From Oceanobacillus neutriphilus (GTDB lineage Bacteria > Bacillota > Bacilli > Bacillales > Amphibacillaceae): a stretch of 64,000 nt of DNA. Made by a program: the position numbers and the translations under genes. Positions 7,395 to 15,607 of this stretch are shown here, piece by piece; position 1 is the first letter of the stretch; every line of letters starts with the position of its first letter. The stretch is taken from positions 248,001 to 312,000 of the forward strand of contig NZ_BMLW01000005.1 of NCBI RefSeq assembly GCF_014645515.1, in the 5' to 3' direction. The notes below the pieces were generated by a model. The model saw only the letters and a list, made by a program, of their open reading frames with translations. It had not been told where the DNA came from and made no database searches.

Positions 7395-8720
7395 TTAAAG
7401 ATATTTACTGTATTCAATTGCTTCATGAATCAATTGGACGCCTTCATCAATCTTTTCCTCTTGAATGCTTGTCGTATTCAGTTTTAAAAATTTATGATTC
7501 TGCTTATAGCCTGTTACATAATTCGTCTGGTAATCATCCACTAAAACATGACGTTTAGCCAACTCTTCATGGAGCTTATTCATATTTATCTGTTTTGGCA
7601 GTTTAATTACTGTATGCATCTGATGATTATCATTAAATTCATAATCGGAGAAATAAGTCTTCAAAGCGCAATGCAATATTTCTGCTTTCTGCTGATGTTT
7701 AGAAACAATTTTATCTTTATGATGTGCATATAGCCCGCTTTCCATAAATGTTTGCATAATCACCTGGCTTAAAGAATTGGTCTGGATATCAATAATTTCT
7801 TTAAAGCTTTGAAAAGGCTCAATGAGCTTCTCAGGTATGACAGCAATGCCTAACCGCTGTCCCGGAAACATAATTTTAGAAAAGCTTTTTAAATAAACAA
7901 CGCGCTGATCGTTATCCATTTCATACATTGTTTTATAGCTGCTGTTCCCTTCAAAGTCACCTAAATAATCATCTTCTATAATATAAAAATCATATTTTAC
8001 AGAAAATTTTAACAGTATCTTTTTTTCCTGTTCACTCATTGTAGTTCCAAGTGGATTATGAAGTCTCGGCATCAAATAAACGTAGCTTGGACGATTTATT
8101 TTAATGCTTTCTTCTAATTCCGTTAAATCAATCTGATCTAAATCCCGATAGCATGTGACGTAATTCAAATGAAGCCGTTCCACCAGATTGATTATCTGGT
8201 GATAGGTCGGCTGTTCGATTAAAATCGATTCTTTTTTCGTCATCATCATTAAAGCAAGAATATGCAGCGCCTGCTGGGTTCCGCTTGTAATCATAATTTG
8301 TTCTTTTTCAGTAAAAATCTGATCCTCCATCAGCAGCTTTTGAAACAGTTGCTTCAGTTCCTCATTACCGGTGATTGCACCATAAGTAAATAGCTCTGTT
8401 TTTTCATTTTGGATAGCTGCCTCCAAACATTGTGAATAACTGTCCAATGGAAAATCTGTCCAGGAGGTAGAGGCAGTGGAAAAATCATATCTCCCTTTAC
8501 ATGCTTCTGCCTCTGTTTTTCTGGAAATAATAAAATAACCTACATTCGGTTTTGCATAAATTCGATTTATATCGGTTAAATGCTGTAATGCCTGAGTAAT
8601 TGTAACCTGGCTCACCCCAAAGGTATCCATCAATTTCCGTACAGACGGCAGGCGCTCTTTATATTCTCCCTGATCGATTTGGTTTAGAATTTGATTGGCT
8701 ATGAATTGATATTTCTTCAT
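7395..8720 (-). CDS. MocR/GabR-type regulator: GntR winged helix fused to PLP aminotransferase fold
   Basis: In this 441-residue protein, residues 1-65 are a GntR-type winged helix (PSVRKLMDTFGVSQVTITQA as recognition unit). Residues from about 95 on form a fold-type I aminotransferase domain with SGTQQALHIL, IIEDDYLGDFEGN (PLP-ring Asp-x-x-Tyr) and SFSKIMFPGQRLG, where Lys should form the Schiff base with pyridoxal phosphate. Length and order match MocR proteins. It is divergent from the EamA exporter gene, with an operator between them. Identical palindromes precede the nitroreductase gene and the dehydrogenase-like gene at 9939, so it probably controls all of these. The effector is unknown. 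Confidence 0.9.
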   Translation of the reverse strand: MKKYQFIANQILNQIDQGEYKERLPSVRKLMDTFGVSQVTITQALQHLTDINRIYAKPNVGYFIISRKTEAEACKGRYDFSTASTSWTDFPLDSYSQCLEAAIQNEKTELFTYGAITGNEELKQLFQKLLMEDQIFTEKEQIMITSGTQQALHILALMMMTKKESILIEQPTYHQIINLVERLHLNYVTCYRDLDQIDLTELEESIKINRPSYVYLMPRLHNPLGTTMSEQEKKILLKFSVKYDFYIIEDDYLGDFEGNSSYKTMYEMDNDQRVVYLKSFSKIMFPGQRLGIAVIPEKLIEPFQSFKEIIDIQTNSLSQVIMQTFMESGLYAHHKDKIVSKHQQKAEILHCALKTYFSDYEFNDNHQMHTVIKLPKQINMNKLHEELAKRHVLVDDYQTNYVTGYKQNHKFLKLNTTSIQEEKIDEGVQLIHEAIEYSKYL

Positions 8721-8790
8721 AAGCGTCCCCCCTTCTCCTACAAATAGATTACCATGAATGTATTGTTGCTGAGTTTCCCTTTATCTTATT

Positions 8791-8802
8791 TGTATCGATA
8801 CA
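8791..8802. promoter_or_regulatory. MocR operator, copy 2 (mocR/EamA divergent promoter)
   Basis: TGTATCGATACA lies in the 149-bp gap between the divergent mocR-like and EamA genes. It is identical to the cores at 7370 and 9857, and could serve autoregulation and control of the exporter. Confidence 0.75.
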
Positions 8803-8869
8803 CCAGCAAAAAGAAATTCCGACTATCCAGCACGCCTCCTTTATTCTGAAAAAGAAGGAGGAGAAAGTT

Positions 8870-9775
8870 ATGAGAAAAAATAGAGCATTACTGGCAGCCG
8901 CTGCCTTTTCCATTATTATTGGATTGTCCTTTATGTTTGTTAAAAATTCTTTGACATATGAAGGTCAATTACTTATATTGGCCCAGCGATTTACATTTGC
9001 CTTTTTGGGTGTCCTTTTATTTCTTGCTATAAAACCAATTGATTTACGGTTGGAACGCAGAGAATTTTTAATCGTAGTAGTTATTTCCTTATCCTACCCG
9101 ATTATTTTTTTCGGCACGCAGATACTGGGTCTTGACCAGACAACAGTGACAGAGGCTGGAATCATTCAGGCAATTGCACCTGCCCTGACGGTTCTTTTAG
9201 CAAGTATATTTCTTAAGGAAAATGTCCGGAAAGTACAAGGAGCAGGAATTGCTTTAAGTATTGCAGGAGTTGTTTTTCTGCAGATGATGAACAGCTCGGG
9301 AGGCTATGATTTTCATTTGGTTGGCAACCTGTTGATTATCGTATCTATTCTGGCCACCGCAGTTTGGCAGGTAATGTCCCGGAGTGCAACCAAACGGACA
9401 GCACCGATTAAAATTACGATATATATCATGTTTATTGGTTTTTTATTCTTTAATGCTGTCTACTTTATCAATGGCGGTTCTGCCGGGGAATATATAGGTT
9501 CTCTGACAGAGATTCCATATTTATTATCCATTTTATTTTTAGGTGTCCTGTCTACATTTGGAACATCTTTATTGTCTATTTATGCTGTTTCCAAATTGCC
9601 GGTAATCCAGGTCAGTGTATTTAATAATGTTGCTACGTTGATCACTATCCTTTCTGGAGTACTGATTTTAAGCGAGCCATTTTATTATTATCACATTATT
9701 GGTGCAGCGGTAATTATTTTTGGGGTTATTTTGGTAAATGTGAAAAAGAAATCGAAAATTAGAGAAGCTGCATAG
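8870..9775 (+). CDS. EamA/DMT family transporter
   Basis: The 301-residue membrane protein has ten hydrophobic segments in two repeats, the hallmark of EamA (drug/metabolite transporter) exporters. The end of the first repeat reads APALTVLLASIFLKENV, a typical EamA signature, mirrored by ATLITILSGVLILSEPFY in the second. AAGGAGGAG precedes the ATG. It is divergent from the mocR-like regulator across a TGTATCGATACA operator. Such regulator/exporter pairs commonly handle amino-acid-like or toxic small molecules, but the substrate is not known. Confidence 0.88.
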   Translation: MRKNRALLAAAAFSIIIGLSFMFVKNSLTYEGQLLILAQRFTFAFLGVLLFLAIKPIDLRLERREFLIVVVISLSYPIIFFGTQILGLDQTTVTEAGIIQAIAPALTVLLASIFLKENVRKVQGAGIALSIAGVVFLQMMNSSGGYDFHLVGNLLIIVSILATAVWQVMSRSATKRTAPIKITIYIMFIGFLFFNAVYFINGGSAGEYIGSLTEIPYLLSILFLGVLSTFGTSLLSIYAVSKLPVIQVSVFNNVATLITILSGVLILSEPFYYYHIIGAAVIIFGVILVNVKKKSKIREAA

Positions 9776-9856
9776 TAAGTAAATGCCCATTCTACACATA
9801 AAAATGCCGATTTTCTGTATAAAATACAATTTAATTTTCTTTAAAGCAATCTGTTT

Positions 9857-9868
9857 TGTATCGATACA
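9857..9868. promoter_or_regulatory. MocR operator, copy 3 (before the dehydrogenase-like gene)
   Basis: TGTATCGATACA lies 70 bp upstream of the start at 9939 in the gap after the EamA gene. It is identical in core to the two copies flanking the mocR-like gene. Confidence 0.75.
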
Positions 9869-9938
9869 TTGGCTATTTTTTTAGTACAAATAAATAAAAT
9901 TTTTATCATAATGAAGTTTAAGACAAGGAGGAATATAG

Positions 9939-10820
9939 ATGAATAATTTGAAATCAGAAGTAAAGAAAATCACCGTACTTGGCACAGGAATTATTGGAGC
10001 AGCTGTAGCTAAAAATCTGCAGAAAAGCGGTTTTAAGGTACGTGTTTGGAACCGGACACGTTCAAAAGCCGAAAAGCTTCAATCTGCCGGAGTTACTGTA
10101 TGTGATTCTCCGCTGGAAGCCGTTCAGGGTACAGATGTCATTATAAGTCTCTTGAAAGACGGTCCTGCCGTATTGGAAGTCATGCAATCTATAAAAGAAA
10201 GCTTATCAAAAGGAACTATATGGATCCAGATGAGTACGGTCGGACTGGATATTGATGAATTAATAGATTTCGCTAAACAATACGGATTAATCTTTTTTGA
10301 CGCTCCAGTGCAAGGCACGAAACAGCCGGCAGAACAGGGACAGCTTGTTATTCTTGCTTCCGGATCAACATCATATAGACAGCTGATTGCACCTGTCTTT
10401 GAAGCAATTGGAAAGCACACAGTTTGGGTTTCTGAACAGCCCGGAGCAAGCAGCCGTCTAAAATTAGCGTTAAACAGCTGGGTTTTCGCTTTGACACATG
10501 GTGTTGCCGAGAGCCTAAGTCTTGCCAAGGAACTGGGCATTGACCCGAATTTGGTTGTAGATGTTGTAACCGGCGGACCGATGGATAATGCTTATTTTCA
10601 GCAAAAGGCACAGGCTATATTGACGGATGATTACACAACCAGCTTTTCAATTGCAAATGCCGTGAAGGATGCCGGGTTAGTAGTATCCGCTGCGGAAAAG
10701 CAAGGGTTACAGGTGGATATTACACGTGCCGGCCAACAAAGATTTCAGCGTGCACTTGATCAAGGGCATGGTGACAAGGATATGGCAGCTTCCGGTTTGG
10801 CTGGGAAAAAGGTTGAGTAA
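9939..10820 (+). CDS. NAD(P)-dependent oxidoreductase, 3-hydroxyisobutyrate dehydrogenase-like
   Basis: In this 293-residue protein, a Rossmann fold with VLGTGIIGAAVAKNLQKSGF is followed by the NADP-type VWNRTRSKAEKL. The middle catalytic stretch FFDAPVQGTKQPAEQGQLVI is a variant of the beta-hydroxyacid dehydrogenase D-A-P-V-S-G loop, with Gln for Ser. The helical C-terminal domain has SSRLKLALNSW, where the family's catalytic Lys is followed by Asn at the expected spacing. The start has CAAGGAGGAATATAG upstream. It ends 8 bp inside the next MFS gene, so the two form an operon under a MocR-type operator. The substrate is unknown; a decayed relative lies near 3500. Confidence 0.85.
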   Translation: MNNLKSEVKKITVLGTGIIGAAVAKNLQKSGFKVRVWNRTRSKAEKLQSAGVTVCDSPLEAVQGTDVIISLLKDGPAVLEVMQSIKESLSKGTIWIQMSTVGLDIDELIDFAKQYGLIFFDAPVQGTKQPAEQGQLVILASGSTSYRQLIAPVFEAIGKHTVWVSEQPGASSRLKLALNSWVFALTHGVAESLSLAKELGIDPNLVVDVVTGGPMDNAYFQQKAQAILTDDYTTSFSIANAVKDAGLVVSAAEKQGLQVDITRAGQQRFQRALDQGHGDKDMAASGLAGKKVE

Positions 10821-12006
10821 ATCGGATAGGATAGACGAGCAAGAAGCATCACACATTGAAAAATTGCCAATATGGAATCTGATAGCATTATCAGTTGCGA
10901 GTTTTCTCGCGATTATGACAGAAACAATCCCGGCCGGCTTACTTCCGCAAATCAGTCAAGGCTTACGTGTTTCGGAAGCATCAGCAGGGCAGTTTGTCAC
11001 TCTTTTTGCGGCTGGTTCCGTCGCAGCAGCTATCCCACTTGTTACTTTAACACGGGGATGGCCGCGAAAAAAAGTGTTATTAATGGCACTATGTATTTTG
11101 TTTCTTGCTAATATATTCACAGCATTATCCCCTTATTACGAGCTTACCCTGATTTTACGATTTATTGCAGGAATGGCCACTGGATTGCTTTGGGGACTTG
11201 TGGCGGGTTATGCTCGCCGCATGGTTGCCCCTGCTTTACAAGGACGTGCATTGGCTATCGCTGGAACTGGTCAGCCGATTGCCTTGTCTCTTGGCGTTCC
11301 AATTGGAACATGGCTGGGGATGTACCTTCATTGGCAAGCTATTTTTTTGCTTATCAGCGGAATCACGATCCTTTTAATCTTATGGATATATGTAAAAGTA
11401 CCAGATTATCCAGGACAAGCTGCCAGACAGCGTCAATCCATTTATGAGATTTTCAAACTGCCTGGGATACGGTCCATTTTATTTGTTGTATTGGTATGGA
11501 TATTGGCCCATAATATGCTTTACACTTATATTGCACCATTCATGGCTTATGTTGAACTTGCAAATTATGTAGGTGCTGTTTTATTCATTTTTGGTATTTC
11601 ATCCATAGCTGGTATTTGGCTGATTGGTGTATTTATTGATAATCATTTACGTTTGTTAACATTGATCAGTGTGGGAGCTTTTGCAGGAAGTTCCCTTTTG
11701 TTAGGAGCTGCAGATGGGACGCCCTGGATTATTTTTCTTGCTATAGCAGCTTGGGGACTGGCTTTTGGGGGAGCACCAACACTTCTACAAACTGCGATGG
11801 CAGATGCTGCTGGAGAAGACGCTGATGTAGCACAATCTATTTTTGTAACAGTATTCAACCTGTCTGTTGCCGGGGGCGGGTTTGCAGGTGGAATATTATT
11901 AAATAAAACAGATGCCGGTTCTTTCCCATGGGGGTTTTTATTATTAAGTGTTATTGGCTTTTTAATTGTATATAAAGGAAAGGCATATGCTTTTAAACTG
12001 CGATAA
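10813..12006 (+). CDS. MFS transporter, DHA1-type exporter
   Basis: The product is about 397 residues with 12 predicted membrane segments. It starts shortly before IPAGLLPQISQGLRVSEASA, the usual first helix/loop of DHA1 exporters (arabinose/purine-nucleoside efflux-like group). RFIAGMATGLLWGLVAGYAR carries the segment-5 pattern with G and P nearby. I chose TTG 10813, which overlaps the preceding stop as TTGAGTAA. The frame is open further upstream inside the previous gene, but that part does not look like this family. Co-transcribed with the oxidoreductase gene, it may export the enzyme's product or a toxic substrate. Confidence 0.8.
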   Translation: MSKSDRIDEQEASHIEKLPIWNLIALSVASFLAIMTETIPAGLLPQISQGLRVSEASAGQFVTLFAAGSVAAAIPLVTLTRGWPRKKVLLMALCILFLANIFTALSPYYELTLILRFIAGMATGLLWGLVAGYARRMVAPALQGRALAIAGTGQPIALSLGVPIGTWLGMYLHWQAIFLLISGITILLILWIYVKVPDYPGQAARQRQSIYEIFKLPGIRSILFVVLVWILAHNMLYTYIAPFMAYVELANYVGAVLFIFGISSIAGIWLIGVFIDNHLRLLTLISVGAFAGSSLLLGAADGTPWIIFLAIAAWGLAFGGAPTLLQTAMADAAGEDADVAQSIFVTVFNLSVAGGGFAGGILLNKTDAGSFPWGFLLLSVIGFLIVYKGKAYAFKLR

Positions 12007-12011
12007 TGATA

Positions 12012-12050
12012 TAAATAAAACGGAGGCTGCCTAAGCATCCGTTTTATTTA
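12012..12050. terminator. Bidirectional terminator between converging MFS and LysR genes
   Basis: A perfect 13-bp stem (TAAATAAAACGGA with TCCGTTTTATTTA) encloses a 13-nt loop, with A- and T-rich flanks. It overlaps the last codons of the LysR gene and ends both transcripts. Confidence 0.75.
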
Positions 12051-12888
12051 CTCTTATTTTGGCTTTATCAAGCAATGACAAAACCCTCTCTCTTGCAGCC
12101 TCGCTTTTTGCACAAACAGCAATCGTACGCTCCAGACCATCAACAGGAATCAGATGGACATTTAAATACGCAATACTTTTAGCAAGCAATGCTGGTATAA
12201 TCGTGATCCCTTCCCCTGCTAATACGTATCCGTAAAGAAAATCACCAAATGGTACCTCTCTTGCAATCTGAGGAGTATCGCCATATTGCTTTGCAAAAGC
12301 AATAATCCGGTTCCGGGAATCACAGGGGCTTGTATGGAGGATAAGGGGAAATTTTATTATATCCTTCCAATCCATCGTATTTGCTTTTACTGGCAGATCC
12401 TGCTTCGGAATAACCGCATAGTAATTCTCTGTAAATAATTCTTCTATGACGACATCCTTTGTCCGGAAAGAAGTATCGATAAAGGCCGCATCAATCTGTT
12501 CATTGACTACTGACCGGACCAGCGCTTCTGAATGATTCTGAATAAAAACAGAATGATCCGCATTAATAATATCCGGGAGAAAAGAGGTGGAAATACTTGG
12601 CAAACACCCCATTGTAAGCTTGTCTGTCTGCTGCATTTTCATGAGCTTCTCTCTTGTCCTGTTCATTTCCTGCAGTAAAGATTGTGCCTGCTGATAAAAA
12701 TACTGCCCGGCTCTGGTCATTTCAATCCCTTTTGAGCTTCTTGTAACCAGTTTTGCATTTAAATCGGATTCTAAACTTCTTACCTGTTTGCTTAATGCTG
12801 GCTGAGAAAGGTTTAAGCGGCCAGCCGCCTTAGTAATACTTTTTTCCTCAACAATTGCGATATACGCTTCTAACCAGACCTGGTTCAT
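12031..12888 (-). CDS. LysR family transcriptional regulator
   Basis: The 285-residue protein has the N-terminal LysR helix-turn-helix SITKAAGRLNLSQPALSKQV, RSLESDLNAKLVTRSSKG, a linker helix, and a periplasmic-binding-like effector domain from about residue 90. I prefer the ATG at 12888 (MNQVWLEAYIAIVEEK) over the ATG six codons earlier, because GGGGTGATGGG precedes it and family proteins start this way. It is divergent from a quinone-oxidoreductase-like gene, with a T-N11-A type inverted repeat between them, so it probably activates that gene. The effector is unknown. Confidence 0.88.
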   Translation of the reverse strand: MNQVWLEAYIAIVEEKSITKAAGRLNLSQPALSKQVRSLESDLNAKLVTRSSKGIEMTRAGQYFYQQAQSLLQEMNRTREKLMKMQQTDKLTMGCLPSISTSFLPDIINADHSVFIQNHSEALVRSVVNEQIDAAFIDTSFRTKDVVIEELFTENYYAVIPKQDLPVKANTMDWKDIIKFPLILHTSPCDSRNRIIAFAKQYGDTPQIAREVPFGDFLYGYVLAGEGITIIPALLAKSIAYLNVHLIPVDGLERTIAVCAKSEAARERVLSLLDKAKIRVNKTDA

Positions 12889-12909
12889 CCCATCACCCCA
12901 TAACAATTA

Positions 12910-12926
12910 GTTATAAAATTCATAAC
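12910..12926. promoter_or_regulatory. LysR-type binding box
   Basis: GTTATAAAATTCATAAC has arms GTTAT/ATAAC spaced by seven bases, the T-N11-A form expected of LysR sites. It lies 22 bp before the LysR start, in the divergent promoter shared with the MDR gene. Confidence 0.6.
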
Positions 12927-13061
12927 CAATCTGTATTTCCTCTGTTCCTATATTTACTATACAATAAACAAAGTATACAAGCTGTTTATTTGTTTCGGAA
13001 TAAATATAGAATGGGTTTATTTTTTTGTTTATCATAACTTATTGGAATAGGAGGAGAAAAA

Positions 13062-14042
13062 ATGAAAGCAGTCATTTTTCAAGGTCAAAAAGGATTATCT
13101 TATCAGGTAATAGAAAATAAAAAGCCAAAAGCAGGAGAAGTAAAAATCAAATTAAAAACTGCCGGGTTAAACCGGCGCGATTTATTTGTTATGAATCAGA
13201 GCCGTTCCAAGGAAGCATCTTATACCCTTGGATCAGATGGTGCAGGGATCATTACAGAGCTCGGACAAGAGGCTGCAGATTTCAATCTATATGATGAGGT
13301 CATTATTAATCCAAGCCTGGGCTGGTATGCAGTTCAAGATGTACCTGAAATACCGCGTATTTTAGGCGGCCCATCCAACGGTACCTTTACCGAATATGTT
13401 GTGATTTCTGCAAAAAATATTGTAAAGAAGCCGGCACATCTTTCATGGGTAGAGGCAGGTGTATTATCTCTATCCGCACTTACAGCATACCGGGCACTGT
13501 TTACCAAAGGACAGCTGAAAACCGGACAACATCTTTTTATTCCCGGAATCGGAAGCGGAGTAGCAACCTACGCCCTCCTCTTTGCGAAAGCAATTGATGC
13601 AAAGGTTAGTGTAACCTCACGTGATCATACGAAACTCCAGAAAGCCGAGGCTCTTGGAGCAGACTGCCTTTTCAAAACAAACAGTGATTGGCAGGCTGAA
13701 CGAAAAAAAGAAAAATTTGATGTCATATTAGATAGTATTGGAGCAGCTCTCTTCCCCCGCTACTTCGATGTGTTAAAGCCAGATGGAAATTTGGTTCATT
13801 TTGGAGCAAGTTCCGGTGACAGCATTACACTTTCTCTGCGCTCGCTCTTTTATCCACAATTTAATATATTGGGAACTTCTATGGGAAGTGCAGAAGAATT
13901 CGGACAGATGTTGCAATTTATAACAGATCACAAGATAAAACCTGTAGTAGATAGCGTCTATCCTCTTTTCGACATCGAACAGGCACTGGAGAGAATGAAA
14001 GCCGGGAACCAATTTGGAAATATAGGCTTAGAGATGGAATAA
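13062..14042 (+). CDS. MDR superfamily zinc-independent alcohol dehydrogenase / quinone oxidoreductase-like protein
   Basis: The 326-residue medium-chain reductase has a GroES-like N-terminal half (LKTAGLNRRDLFVMNQSRSK, then LGSDGAGIITELG) and a Rossmann half (GIGSGVATYALLFAKAID, then GADCLFKTNSDW). The zinc-binding Cys and His ligands of classical alcohol dehydrogenases are missing at the GLNRRDLF position, which places it with quinone oxidoreductase-like members using NADPH. ATAGGAGGAG precedes the ATG. It is divergent from the LysR gene and probably controlled by it. Confidence 0.85.
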   Translation: MKAVIFQGQKGLSYQVIENKKPKAGEVKIKLKTAGLNRRDLFVMNQSRSKEASYTLGSDGAGIITELGQEAADFNLYDEVIINPSLGWYAVQDVPEIPRILGGPSNGTFTEYVVISAKNIVKKPAHLSWVEAGVLSLSALTAYRALFTKGQLKTGQHLFIPGIGSGVATYALLFAKAIDAKVSVTSRDHTKLQKAEALGADCLFKTNSDWQAERKKEKFDVILDSIGAALFPRYFDVLKPDGNLVHFGASSGDSITLSLRSLFYPQFNILGTSMGSAEEFGQMLQFITDHKIKPVVDSVYPLFDIEQALERMKAGNQFGNIGLEME

Positions 14043-14166
14043 GAAAAAAGCAGAAATTCTGATTTAACAACCAGTATTAATCAGCTCATTCCCCTCTCTT
14101 TTTGTTATTCATAATTGATTGTGCTACTATGGAAAAGTATACCAAACTTACAAGGAGGCTCTATAT

Positions 14167-15405
14167 ATGACTTTGAAAAATTTTGATCAATTACTGCAAA
14201 AATATGCTGAGTTAATCGTTTCTGCCGGTGTGAATGTGCAGGAAGGACACACTGTTGTTTTAACCATTGACGTCGACCAGGCTCCATTAGCCCGGAAAAT
14301 AACGAAAGCTGCTTATGAAAAAGGGGCAAAACGCGTTATTCTCAAATGGGGAGACGATAAAGTTTCAAGACTTGGTTTCGAACACCAATCGACAGAAACA
14401 TTAACTGATATTCCGGATTACCGCATCGAAGAAATGAACTACATCATTGAACAAGGTGCTACTCGTATCGGTATCGTTTCCAATGACCCTGATGCCTTAA
14501 AAGGGTTGGATGGCGAAAAAATCGCTGCCGCTCAAAAAGCATCTGGTGAAGCTTTTAAGCCAATGTCTCAAGCGACACAGGCAAATAAACTTTCCTGGAT
14601 TGTAGCAGCTGCTGCCAGTCCGGAATGGGCTGCAAAAGTCTTTCCTGAATTAAATTCAGCTGATGAACAGACAGATGCCTTATGGGAAGCTATTTTCAAA
14701 GCGGTTCATTTATATAATGATGATGCAATTCAAACATGGGAGAAAAAAGATCAGACCCTGGAAACAAAAGCAGAAACGTTAAATAAAGAACAGTTTGTGG
14801 CGTTACATTACACTGCTCCAGGTACAGACTTAACCGTTGGCCTTCCGAAAAACCACCGCTGGGAAGGAGCCGGAAGCTTTAACTCACGCGGCGAACGTTT
14901 TATCGCCAACATGCCGACAGAAGAAGTATTTACCGCTCCTGACGCTAACCGGGTAGATGGCGTTGTTGTATCAACCAAGCCATTAAGCTATGCAGGTTCT
15001 GTCATTGAAGGGATGGAGTTCCATTTTGAAAATGGGAAAGTAATCAAAGTAACTGCTGAAAAAGGCGAAGAAGTTATCCAAAAATTAATTCAACAGGACG
15101 AGGGTGCTTCCCGCTTAGGAGAAGTCGCATTAGTTCCAGATGCCTCCCCTATTTCTCAATCTGGATTAACCTTCTTTAATACATTATTTGATGAAAATGC
15201 GTCAAACCATTTAGCACTCGGTTCTGCATATGCGTTTAGCTTAATCGGCGGAACAGATATGACTGAAGAAGAGCTTGAAAAAGCAGGTCTTAATCGTTCA
15301 ACTACACATGTAGATTTTATGATTGGCTCAGACCAAATGGATATTGACGGTATTAAAGAAGACGGCAGCCGTGTTCCTGTTTTCAGAAAAGGTGCATGGA
15401 CTTAA
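14167..15405 (+). CDS. M29 family aminopeptidase (AmpS/PepS/aminopeptidase II type)
   Basis: The 412-residue cytoplasmic metallopeptidase starts MTLKNFDQLLQKYAELIVSA, typical of thermophilic aminopeptidases. The C-terminal half carries the metal ligands in LGEVALVPDASP (Glu), ENASNHLALGSAYAF (His), RSTTHVDFMIGS (His, Asp) and the TDLTVGLPKNHRW strand. The ATG at 14167 follows AAGGAGGCTCTATAT at ideal spacing; a longer reading from 14119 has no such site. The protein releases N-terminal residues from peptides. It is a single-gene unit closed by a strong terminator. Confidence 0.92.
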   Translation: MTLKNFDQLLQKYAELIVSAGVNVQEGHTVVLTIDVDQAPLARKITKAAYEKGAKRVILKWGDDKVSRLGFEHQSTETLTDIPDYRIEEMNYIIEQGATRIGIVSNDPDALKGLDGEKIAAAQKASGEAFKPMSQATQANKLSWIVAAAASPEWAAKVFPELNSADEQTDALWEAIFKAVHLYNDDAIQTWEKKDQTLETKAETLNKEQFVALHYTAPGTDLTVGLPKNHRWEGAGSFNSRGERFIANMPTEEVFTAPDANRVDGVVVSTKPLSYAGSVIEGMEFHFENGKVIKVTAEKGEEVIQKLIQQDEGASRLGEVALVPDASPISQSGLTFFNTLFDENASNHLALGSAYAFSLIGGTDMTEEELEKAGLNRSTTHVDFMIGSDQMDIDGIKEDGSRVPVFRKGAWT

Positions 15406-15430
15406 TTAATTTACAGCTATAACTAATAAA

Positions 15431-15462
15431 AAATCCAACTATGAGCATAGTTGGATTTTTTT
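15431..15462 (+). terminator. Rho-independent terminator after the aminopeptidase gene
   Basis: A 13-bp perfect stem (AAATCCAACTATG with CATAGTTGGATTT) is followed by a T run, 26 bp after the stop codon. Confidence 0.85.
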
Positions 15463-15607
15463 CTATAATATACCGCTTCCGATTAATCTTATCGTCTCCA
15501 TCATCTGTTAACGAGCTGTGTTTTTCATGGCTTCACCCACAGATAAACTTGGGTAATCATGTTTGCTGCAGCAAAACTTAACTGAGCTTTACATAGATTA
15601 CAAATTT

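Noticed and set aside
10726-10812. Longer N-terminus for the MFS transporter
   Set aside because: These codons lie inside the preceding oxidoreductase gene and the translation does not look like an MFS start; TTG 10813 with an 8-bp overlap is more natural.
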